Origin: Janthinobacterium sp. LM6
Lineage (GTDB): Bacteria; Pseudomonadota; Gammaproteobacteria; Burkholderiales; Burkholderiaceae_D
DNA: 64,000 bases
Direction: 5' to 3'
NCBI RefSeq assembly: GCF_002002885.1
Contig: NZ_CP019510.1
Location: 3,100,001-3,164,000 of the forward strand
The notes beneath the pieces are model-generated. The model had not been told where the DNA came from and searched no databases. It saw only the letters and a list, made by a program, of their open reading frames with translations. A program made the translations under genes and the position numbers. This document shows, piece after piece, positions 57,302 through 64,000 of the stretch. Every line of letters begins with the position of its first letter. Within the stretch, counting starts at the first letter, position 1.

Positions 57302-58852
57302 ATGAAAATCAGAGCGCAAATCGGCATGGTGCTGAACCTGGACAAGTGCATCGGCTGCCACACCTGTTCCGTCACCTGCAAGAACGTGTGGACCAGCCGC
57401 GACGGCGTCGAGTACGCATGGTTCAACAACGTGGAAACCAAGCCCGGCATCGGCTATCCGAAGCAGTGGGAAAACCAGGACAAGTGGAATGGCGGCTGGC
57501 GCCGCACGGACTCTGGCAAGATCGAGCCGCGCCAGGGCAGCCGTCTGAAAATCCTGGCGAATATCTTCGCCAACCCGAACCTGCCGGCCATCGACGAGTA
57601 TTACGAGCCGTTCACCTACGACTACGAGCACCTGCAAAGCGCGCCGCTGTCGCAGACGCCGCCGACGGCCCGTCCGATCTCCGTGCTGACGGGGAAAAAG
57701 ATGGAAAAAATCGAGTGGGGTCCGAATTGGGAAGATGACCTGGGCGGCGAGTTTGCCCAGCGCAGCAAAGATAAACTGTTCGACAACATGCAGAAGGAAA
57801 TGTACGGCACCTTCGAAAACACCTTCATGATGTACTTGCCGCGCCTGTGCGAGCATTGCCTGAACCCGACGTGCGTGGCGTCTTGCCCGTCCGGCTCCGT
57901 GTACAAGCGCGAAGACGACGGCATCGTGCTGATCGACCAGGACAAGTGCCGCGGCTGGCGCATGTGCATCTCCGGTTGCCCGTACAAGAAGATTTACTAC
58001 AATTGGTCTTCCGGCAAGGCGGAGAAGTGCACCTTCTGCTTCCCCCGCATCGAAGCGGGCCAGCCTACCGTGTGCTCGGAAACGTGCGTGGGCCGCATCC
58101 GCTACCTGGGCGTGCTGCTGTACGACGCCGACAAGATCGAGGCTGCCGCCTCCGTGCCGCAAGAGCAGGACCTGTACCAAGCGCAGCTCGACCTGTTCCT
58201 CGATCCGCACGACCCGGCCATCATCGCCGAGGCGCGCCGCCAGGGCATCCCTGACCTTTGGCTGGAAGCGGCCGTCAAGTCGCCCGTCTACAAGATGGCC
58301 GTCGAGTGGAAAGTGGCGTTCCCGCTGCATCCCGAATACCGCACCTTGCCGATGGTGTGGTACGTGCCGCCCCTGTCGCCGATCCAGGCGGCCGCCGAAT
58401 CGGGCAAGCTGGGCGTGAACGGCATGCTGCCGGACACCCAAAGCCTGCGCATTCCCGTGCAGTACCTGGCCAATCTGCTGACGGCCGGCGACCAGCCGCC
58501 CATCGTCACGGCGCTGGACCGCATGCTGGCCATGCGTGCCTACATGCGCAGCAAGACCGTCGAGAAGGTGGAAAACCTCACGGTGCTGAAGCAGGTGGGA
58601 TTGACCCAGGCGCAGGTGGAGGACATGTACCACATCATGGCCATCGCCAACTACGAGGACCGTTTCGTCATCCCCAGCAGCCACAAGGAAATGGCCGAGG
58701 ACAGCTTCAACGAGAAGGGTTCGTGCGGCTTCAGCTTCGGCAACGGCTGCTCGGACGGCAGCAGCGAGCCGACCTTGTTCGGCAAGAAAAAGCACGGTTC
58801 GGCCATCTTCATGCAGATGCCGAAGTCGCGCAAAACGGCGCCAGGCGCTTAA
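57302..58852 (+). CDS. narH: respiratory nitrate reductase, iron-sulfur beta subunit
   Basis: NarH passes electrons from NarI to NarG through three 4Fe-4S clusters and one 3Fe-4S cluster. The 516-residue protein shows the four Cys groups: Cys16/19/22/26 in CIGCHTCSVTC, then CEHCLNPTCVASCP, CRGWRMCISGCP (Trp in place of one Cys, giving the 3Fe-4S cluster) and CTFC...CSETC. Its ATG follows the narG stop by 1 nt, indicating coupled translation. Confidence 0.97.
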   Translation: MKIRAQIGMVLNLDKCIGCHTCSVTCKNVWTSRDGVEYAWFNNVETKPGIGYPKQWENQDKWNGGWRRTDSGKIEPRQGSRLKILANIFANPNLPAIDEYYEPFTYDYEHLQSAPLSQTPPTARPISVLTGKKMEKIEWGPNWEDDLGGEFAQRSKDKLFDNMQKEMYGTFENTFMMYLPRLCEHCLNPTCVASCPSGSVYKREDDGIVLIDQDKCRGWRMCISGCPYKKIYYNWSSGKAEKCTFCFPRIEAGQPTVCSETCVGRIRYLGVLLYDADKIEAAASVPQEQDLYQAQLDLFLDPHDPAIIAEARRQGIPDLWLEAAVKSPVYKMAVEWKVAFPLHPEYRTLPMVWYVPPLSPIQAAAESGKLGVNGMLPDTQSLRIPVQYLANLLTAGDQPPIVTALDRMLAMRAYMRSKTVEKVENLTVLKQVGLTQAQVEDMYHIMAIANYEDRFVIPSSHKEMAEDSFNEKGSCGFSFGNGCSDGSSEPTLFGKKKHGSAIFMQMPKSRKTAPGA

Positions 58853-58861
58853 GGAGCTCAT

Positions 58862-59542
58862 ATGGAACACGCTATGCATCACTACCAAGTCCTCTCGCGC
58901 CTGCTGCTGTACCCGGAACCCGAGCTCATCGCCCACCTGCCGCAACTGGAGGCCGCGCTGGCGGCCGTGCCGGAGCAGCACGCGCTGCTGCAGCCCTTGC
59001 TGGCGCACCTGGAAAGCAGCAGCCTGATCGACCTGCAGCAGCAGTACGTGGCCACGTTCGACCGCAATCCGTCGCACTCGCTTCACCTGTTCGAGCATAT
59101 CCACGGCGAATCGCGCGACCGGGGCCAGGCCATGGTCGACCTGATGGAGGAATACAAGCGCCACGGCCTGCAAATGGTGGGCGACGACTTGCCCGACTTC
59201 GTGCCCTTGTTCCTGGAGTTTTTGGCGCAGCTCGACGAGGCAGTCTCGGCGCCGCTGCTGGGCGACGCCGTCCACGTGCTGGCGCACATCGGCCGCAAGC
59301 TGACGGCCAATGGCAGCCCGTACGCGCCCGTTTTCACCTTGCTCGAACGCCTGAGCCCCGTGGCGGCAGAAATGCTGGCCGAACCGCCGGTGCGCGACAT
59401 GGATGAAGCGCTGGAAACCTTCGGTCCCGGTGCGGACGGCGTCGAGCCCTTGCTGCGCCAAGGCCCGGGCCAAGGTCTGGGCCAAGTCCCAGGCGGCGTC
59501 CATCCCGTGCATTTTCACCCGCAGCCGCGGCGCGCAGCCTAA
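58862..59542 (+). CDS. narJ: nitrate reductase assembly chaperone NarJ
   Basis: NarJ is a cytoplasmic chaperone that inserts the molybdenum cofactor into NarG and times membrane attachment. The 226-residue helical protein shows the TorD/NarJ pattern: LSRLLLYPEPELIAHLP, YVATFDRNPSHSLHLFEHIHGESRDRGQAM (about 62-90) and DDLPDFVPLFLEFL. The ATG at 58862 has AAGGAG 7 nt upstream; a second ATG lies 12 nt downstream. It sits between narH and narI as usual. Confidence 0.95.
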   Translation: MEHAMHHYQVLSRLLLYPEPELIAHLPQLEAALAAVPEQHALLQPLLAHLESSSLIDLQQQYVATFDRNPSHSLHLFEHIHGESRDRGQAMVDLMEEYKRHGLQMVGDDLPDFVPLFLEFLAQLDEAVSAPLLGDAVHVLAHIGRKLTANGSPYAPVFTLLERLSPVAAEMLAEPPVRDMDEALETFGPGADGVEPLLRQGPGQGLGQVPGGVHPVHFHPQPRRAA

Positions 59543-59576
59543 ATGGTCCACTGCGCCCGCATGAGGAGAGTACATC

Positions 59577-60263
59577 ATGAGTAATTACTTGCATCAATTT
59601 GTGTATGGCATTTATCCATACATCGCGCTGGCCATCTTTTTCCTGGGTAGCCTGATCCGTTTCGACCGCGAGCAATACACGTGGAAGTCCGATTCCAGCC
59701 AGCTGCTGCACCGCGGCAGCCTGCGCCTGGGCAATATCCTGTTCCACATCGGCATCATCGGCCTGCTGTTCGGCCATGCGGCCGGCTTGCTGACCCCTGT
59801 CTGGGTATGGGATACGCTGGGCGTGTCGCATAGCCTGAAGCAGGGCGTGGCCATGGCGGCCGGCGGTGTGATGGGCGGCCTGTGCCTGGCCGGCATCCTG
59901 ATCCTGCTGGTGCGTCGCTTTTCCAATGAGCGGTTGCGCGCCGTCACCACGGCCGGCGACAAGCTGGTGATGCTGTGGATCCTGCTGACCTTGCTGCTGG
60001 GACTGTCGTCGATTTTTGTGTCGGCGTCGCACATGGATGGCCACATGATGGTCTTGCTGATGAACTGGGCGCAGCACATCGTGACCTTCCGCGGCGACGC
60101 GGCCAGCTTCATCGTCGACGCGCCGCTGGTGTTCAAGCTGCACCTGTTCATGGGCATGTCGCTGTTCGTCATCTTCCCGTTCACCCGCCTGGTGCACGTG
60201 TGGAGCGGCTTTGGCGCCGTCGCATATCTTGGTCGCGCTTACCAGTTGGTTCGCCGCCGTTAA
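59577..60263 (+). CDS. narI: respiratory nitrate reductase, cytochrome b gamma subunit
   Basis: NarI anchors NarGH and oxidises quinol with two hemes b. The 228-residue protein has five membrane helices and the paired heme His positions: FHIGIIGLLFGHAAG (helix 2, about 58-72) and HLFMGMSLFVIFPFTRLVHVWS (helix 5). The HMDGHMM and WAQHIVTF stretch forms the periplasmic loop. It follows narJ by 34 bp and has a GGAG ribosome-binding site. Confidence 0.96.
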   Translation: MSNYLHQFVYGIYPYIALAIFFLGSLIRFDREQYTWKSDSSQLLHRGSLRLGNILFHIGIIGLLFGHAAGLLTPVWVWDTLGVSHSLKQGVAMAAGGVMGGLCLAGILILLVRRFSNERLRAVTTAGDKLVMLWILLTLLLGLSSIFVSASHMDGHMMVLLMNWAQHIVTFRGDAASFIVDAPLVFKLHLFMGMSLFVIFPFTRLVHVWSGFGAVAYLGRAYQLVRRR

Positions 60264-60278
60264 GAAAGGAGCAATATT

Positions 60279-61025
60279 ATGGGAATCTCCGTCAATGGCA
60301 TCGATATCGACGATGCCGACATCGCGCAGGAGCTGCCGCATCACGACGGCGCCGGCAATCCGCTGAAACAGGCCGTGCATGAACTGGTGCTGCGCCGGCT
60401 GCTGCTGGACGAAGCGAAGCGCCTCGGCGTGCATGGCGGCAACGATGACGACCGCATCGAAGCGCTGTTCGCGCAGGAAGTGCGCGTGCCGCCCGCCGAT
60501 GATGCGGCTTGCCGCACCTTTTATGCGCAGCGCCCGCAGCTGTTTTGCAGCGGGGCGCTGGTCGAGGCGCGCCACATCCTGTTCCAGGTGACGCCCGAGG
60601 CGCCACTGGAGCTGCTGCGCACGACGGCGCAAGCCGTGCTCGACGCCCTGAAACTGGCGCCGGAACGCTTCGCCGAACTGGCTGCGCAGTATTCGAACTG
60701 CCCCTCGGGCGCCCTGGGCGGCAACCTGGGCCAGCTGTCGCCGGGCCAGAGCGTGCCGGAGTTCGACGCGCTGCTGTTCCGCCTGGAAGAGGGCACGCTG
60801 GCCGGCCATTTGCTGGAAACGCGCTTCGGCTACCACATCGTGCAGGTGCTGCGCCGGGTCGAAGGCCAGGCCATCGCCTATGAGGCGGTGCAGGCGCAGA
60901 TCGCCGACCGCCTGTCGCGGGCCGCGTGGCAGCGCGCCGTGCACCAGTATTTGCATTTGCTGGTGGGGCGCGCCGACATCGCCGGCATCGAGCTCGAAGG
61001 CACGGCCAGTCCGCTGGTTCAGTAA
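60279..61025 (+). CDS. parvulin-type peptidylprolyl isomerase of the nar operon
   Basis: The 248-residue protein carries a PpiC/parvulin domain (about 105-210): ARHILFQVTPEA, PERFAELAAQYSNCPSGALGGNLGQLSPGQSVPEFD and ETRFGYHIVQVLRRVEG. No signal peptide is visible, unlike periplasmic PpiC proteins, so it acts in the cytoplasm, like NifM. Genes of this type commonly follow narI in betaproteobacteria and may help fold NarG or NarH. It starts 15 bp after narI, with an AAGGAG ribosome-binding site. Confidence 0.9.
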   Translation: MGISVNGIDIDDADIAQELPHHDGAGNPLKQAVHELVLRRLLLDEAKRLGVHGGNDDDRIEALFAQEVRVPPADDAACRTFYAQRPQLFCSGALVEARHILFQVTPEAPLELLRTTAQAVLDALKLAPERFAELAAQYSNCPSGALGGNLGQLSPGQSVPEFDALLFRLEEGTLAGHLLETRFGYHIVQVLRRVEGQAIAYEAVQAQIADRLSRAAWQRAVHQYLHLLVGRADIAGIELEGTASPLVQ

Positions 61026-61066
61026 GTAGAAATGCGTAGCTAAAAAGGCGTAGGCCGCTAGGCCTT

Positions 61067-61093
61067 CTGGGGCACAGCCAGATCGTGCCCCAG
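61067..61093 (+). terminator. hairpin between the parvulin gene and moaA
   Basis: A 9-bp perfect stem (CTGGGGCAC at 61067-61075, complement at 61085-61093) with a 9-nt loop follows the narGHJI-parvulin genes. No T-tract follows, so it may be only a weak terminator or processing site. Confidence 0.45.
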
Positions 61094-61127
61094 CCTTTAC
61101 AATCAAGGAAGAAACAGGAGTAGCGTC

Positions 61128-62114
61128 ATGGGTAGCGTCAAGTTGCAGGACCGTTTTGGCCGTTCGATCGATTATGTGCGGCTGTCCGTTACCGACCGCT
61201 GCGATTTGCGCTGCAGTTATTGCATGCCCAAGGGCTTTCGCGGTTTCGAAGAGCCGAAGGATTGGCTGACGTTCGACGAGATCGAGCGCCTGCTGGGTAT
61301 TTTCGTGCGCCTCGGCACGCGCCGCGTGCGTCTGACGGGCGGCGAGCCCCTGTTGCGGCGCAACCTGCCCGAGCTGGCGCAGAAGCTGTCCGCGTTGCCC
61401 GGTCTGGACGACCTGTCGCTGTCGACCAACGCCACCCAATTGGGCAAGCACGCCGTGGCCTTGCGCGCGGCGGGCGTGGACCGCATCAACGTCAGCCTCG
61501 ATTCGCTCGACCGCGCCTGCATGCAGCAGATCACGGGACGCGACAGCCTGCAGCCGATTCTCGATGGCCTGATGGCGGGCAAGGCGGCCGGTTTCGACCC
61601 GATCAAGATCAATATGGTGGCCATGCGCGGCATCAACGACGGCCAGATCGAGGCCATGGCGGCCTTCTGCATCGAGCAGCAGTTCATCCTGCGGCTGATA
61701 GAAGCCATGCCGATGGGCAGCACGGGCCGCAATGCCAGTTACATGCCGCTGGGCCCCGTGCGCGAGCGCCTGGCGGGCCGTTTTGGCCTGGTGCCGCAGG
61801 CGATGGAGCTCGGTGGCGGGCCGGCGCGCTATCTGGCGACGCAAGATGGACGCTCGAGCATCGGCTTCATTACGCCCATGTCGCAGCATTTTTGCGCCAC
61901 CTGCAACCGCGTGCGCCTGTCCGTCGATGGTACCCTGTACCTGTGCCTGGGGCAGGAAGAGAAATTCGCCTTTGGTCCCATGCTGCGCGGCGGGGCCACG
62001 GATGCGCAGATCGAGGCGGCGATCCGCGCCGCCATCGAACTCAAGCCGCAGCAGCATGATTTCAATACGCAGCCGGACAAGATAGTGCGCTTCATGGCGC
62101 AGACGGGCGGCTGA
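61128..62114 (+). CDS. moaA: GTP 3',8-cyclase, molybdenum cofactor biosynthesis
   Basis: MoaA is the radical-SAM enzyme that starts molybdopterin synthesis from GTP; Mo cofactor is needed by NarG. The 328-residue protein has the radical-SAM cluster motif Cys25-x3-Cys29-x2-Cys32 (DRCDLRCSYC), LTGGEPLLRRNL, a C-terminal second cluster (FCATCNRVRLSVDG...CLG) and the terminal GG that reaches the active site. It has a CAGGAG ribosome-binding site. A nar-linked copy suggests co-induction with nitrate reductase. Confidence 0.95.
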   Translation: MGSVKLQDRFGRSIDYVRLSVTDRCDLRCSYCMPKGFRGFEEPKDWLTFDEIERLLGIFVRLGTRRVRLTGGEPLLRRNLPELAQKLSALPGLDDLSLSTNATQLGKHAVALRAAGVDRINVSLDSLDRACMQQITGRDSLQPILDGLMAGKAAGFDPIKINMVAMRGINDGQIEAMAAFCIEQQFILRLIEAMPMGSTGRNASYMPLGPVRERLAGRFGLVPQAMELGGGPARYLATQDGRSSIGFITPMSQHFCATCNRVRLSVDGTLYLCLGQEEKFAFGPMLRGGATDAQIEAAIRAAIELKPQQHDFNTQPDKIVRFMAQTGG

Positions 62115-62144
62115 GGCAGTTTTGTATTTACATTCAAGGGCGGT

Positions 62145-64000
62145 ATGAAATTCAAGGCGATGTTTTCCTCGTGGCAGAAGCTGTCGACCAAGATCGTCGG
62201 CGCGCTGCTGCTCATGCTGGTGCTGGCCCTGAGCGCTATCGGCTGCACCCTGTTCCTGTCGTGGCAGCTCGAAGGCAGCTCGGCCGCCATCAATGAAACG
62301 GGCCGTCTGCGCATGCAGACTTACCGCCTGACCCTTTTGCTTGCCAGCGACGCGGGCGAGCAGGCGCGCCAGCAAGTGCTGCTGATCGACGAGACCCTGG
62401 CCAAGATTGGCCACGGCGACCCGCAGCGCCCCTTGTTCCTGCCTCCCAGCAGCGCCATTAAATCCGAATTCGAACGCATCGGCACCGCCTGGCGCGGCGC
62501 CTTGCGCCCGGCCGCCCTGGCCGCCGATTCCAGCGCGCGCGCGCGCCAGTTCGAGCATGATGCCGACACCTTCGTCGGCCAGGTCGATCAATTGGTGCGC
62601 CTGATCGAGCACGATAGCGAACAGCGCACCTTCTGGCTGCGCGCCTCGCAGCTGATCCTCGTCGGCATGGCCGTCATCGGCACGGTCAGCATGATTTACC
62701 TGATGTTCATGCTGATCATCGAACCGGTGACGCGCCTGCGCCTGGGCATGCAGCGCATGAAGGAACGCGATTTCAGCGTGCGCCTGGCCGTGGAAAGTAA
62801 TGACGAATTCGGCCAGCTGGCCAGCGGTTTCAACCAGATGGCCGACCGCCTGCAGGCGCTGTACGGCAACCTGGAAGAGGGCGTGCGCAGCAAGACGGCC
62901 ACCCTCGAATACCGCAACCGCGAACTGGCGCTGCTGTACGAAAGCGCCGCCTTTTTGCAGCGCCCGCAGCCCCTGGAAGACATTTGCGGCGGCTTCATGC
63001 AGCGCATCGTCGACTATTTCGAAGCCGACGGCTCCACCGTGCGCGTGCTCGACGCCGAGCGGGGCAACCTGCACATGGTGGTGCATACGGGCCTGTCCGA
63101 GGAACTGGTGGCGTCCGAGCATTGCCTGAAGGTGGGCGACTGCCTGTGCGGCACGGCCGTCGAGATGAAGGTGGCGAAGGTGCACGACATGCGCCGCATC
63201 GACAAGGCGCACGAGCTGCGCTGCCACCGCGAGGGCTTTGCCACCGTTTCCGTCTTCCACATCCACGCGCATGAACAGCACCTGGGCTTCTTCAACCTGC
63301 ATTTCCGCCATGCGCGCGTGTTTTCCGCGCGCGAGCTGGCCTTGCTGGAAACCCTGGGCCAGTTGCTGGGCATCGCGCTGGAAAACCTGCGCCTGGCCGC
63401 GCGCGAACGCGAAATGGCCATTTCCGAAGAGCGCAACCTGGTGGCGCAGGGCCTGCACGACAGCATCGCGCAAAGTCTCAATTTCCTCAACCTGCAAGTG
63501 CAGATGCTCGACGACTCCGTGCGCAACGCGCGTTTCGACGAGGTGGCGGGCATCGTGCCGGCCCTGCATGCGGGCGTGAAGGAAAGCTATGAAGACGTGC
63601 GCGAACTGCTGGCCAATTTCCGCAGCCGCCTGATGGAAGACGATTTGATCGGCTCCCTGCGCGCGGCGGTGGATAAATTCCGCCGCCAGACGGGCATCGA
63701 GGCCGATCTGCTGGCCGACGTCGACGGCGCGCCATTCCCCCGCGAGCAGCAATTGCAGTTATTATTCATCGTGCAGGAAGCGCTGTCGAACATCCGCAAG
63801 CACGCCCAGGCCAGCCACGTCGAAGTGCGCCTCGCCGATCACCAGGATTTTACCTTGACGATCAGCGACAACGGCGTCGGCTTCGACGCTGCCGTCGTGC
63901 TGGAAAAAGGCGACAGCCATGTCGGCATCCATATCATGCGCGAGCGCGCGCAGCGCATCGAGGCCACGTTCGACGTGCACGCCTGCCTTGGCGGCGGCAC
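62145..64000 (+). CDS. narX: nitrate/nitrite sensor histidine kinase NarX, C-terminus cut by window edge
   Basis: The 618 visible residues have TM1 (about 17-38), a periplasmic sensor with the nitrate-binding P-box INETGRLRMQTYRL (49-62), TM2 (about 167-192), a HAMP domain, a GAF-like central module (about 265-415) with Cys327, 333, 335 and 360, a HisKA_3 domain with His438 (LHDSIAQSL), and part of the HATPase (EALSNIRKHAQA). It would phosphorylate NarL, whose gene is expected beyond the edge. It begins 30 bp after moaA. Confidence 0.93.
   Translation, partial: MKFKAMFSSWQKLSTKIVGALLLMLVLALSAIGCTLFLSWQLEGSSAAINETGRLRMQTYRLTLLLASDAGEQARQQVLLIDETLAKIGHGDPQRPLFLPPSSAIKSEFERIGTAWRGALRPAALAADSSARARQFEHDADTFVGQVDQLVRLIEHDSEQRTFWLRASQLILVGMAVIGTVSMIYLMFMLIIEPVTRLRLGMQRMKERDFSVRLAVESNDEFGQLASGFNQMADRLQALYGNLEEGVRSKTATLEYRNRELALLYESAAFLQRPQPLEDICGGFMQRIVDYFEADGSTVRVLDAERGNLHMVVHTGLSEELVASEHCLKVGDCLCGTAVEMKVAKVHDMRRIDKAHELRCHREGFATVSVFHIHAHEQHLGFFNLHFRHARVFSARELALLETLGQLLGIALENLRLAAREREMAISEERNLVAQGLHDSIAQSLNFLNLQVQMLDDSVRNARFDEVAGIVPALHAGVKESYEDVRELLANFRSRLMEDDLIGSLRAAVDKFRRQTGIEADLLADVDGAPFPREQQLQLLFIVQEALSNIRKHAQASHVEVRLADHQDFTLTISDNGVGFDAAVVLEKGDSHVGIHIMRERAQRIEATFDVHACLGGG

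Noticed and set aside
53656..57450. A 1264-codon open frame antisense to narG and narH
   Set aside because: narG and narH have complete cofactor motifs on the plus strand; the antisense translation has none.
59334..63752. A 1472-codon open frame on the minus strand
   Set aside because: It is antisense to narJ, narI, the parvulin gene, moaA and narX, all with clear motifs; its translation shows no domain.

Overview
The window is GC-rich, densely coded proteobacterial chromosome. Its gene content points to a betaproteobacterium of the Oxalobacteraceae (Janthinobacterium / Duganella / Massilia-like): class I PHB synthase, betaproteobacterial-type narK1K2/narGHJI with a parvulin gene, many FecI/FecR/TonB systems and c-di-GMP proteins. 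Genus is an inference from protein flavour only; no rRNA, tRNA, IS element, CRISPR array or phage gene was seen.

Layout. (1) 1-1070: an ECF sigma factor with a FecR anti-sigma factor cut by the window edge, behind a Fur-box-like palindrome. (2) 1177-6836: a CorA-type transporter, then on the minus strand phaC, a two-domain universal stress protein and two alpha/beta hydrolases; phaC has a well-placed FNR/Anr-type promoter. (3) 6833-14118: a minus-strand signalling operon: diguanylate cyclase, CheW, HD-GYP response regulator, FIST sensor, large hybrid histidine kinase. (4) 14119-21752: AT-rich spacer with a doubtful small ORF, a LysR/MFS divergent pair with GST and a luciferase-like oxidoreductase, a DUF445 protein, an amino-acid permease.

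(5) 21898-42218: the most distinctive region, an N-acetylgalactosamine (GalNAc) scavenging locus. The minus-strand operon encodes AgaS deaminase, a ROK kinase, AgaZ, an AgaR-like DeoR regulator, a NagA/AgaA-type deacetylase and a sugar porter. The plus strand encodes a secreted GH31 glycosidase with carbohydrate-binding tails, two large TonB-dependent receptors, a Tat-exported GH109 (alpha-N-acetylgalactosaminidase family) enzyme and a DUF5077/DUF3472 protein. Both large intergenic regions carry six copies of CTTTC/GAAAG, the core reported for AgaR operators, and share a 48-bp promoter element with one mismatch. The inferred flow is: release of alpha-GalNAc outside or in the periplasm, TonB import, porter, phosphorylation, deacetylation, deamination/isomerisation, tagatose-6-phosphate. 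The catalytic aldolase AgaY and a recognisable PfkB-type kinase are absent from the window.

(6) 42229-47957: an unknown acidic protein, a second Fur-box-led FecI/FecR pair with its STN-domain TonB receptor, a SirB2-like membrane protein and a GNAT acetyltransferase. (7) 48151-64000: a PHB-depolymerase-family enzyme diverging from a nitrate-respiration locus: narK1, narK2, beta-carbonic anhydrase, a small unknown protein, narG, narH, narJ, narI, a parvulin, moaA and narX (cut at the edge). A perfect FNR box lies between the depolymerase gene and narK1, so PHB synthesis and a possible PHB depolymerase both sit beside anaerobic-type operators.
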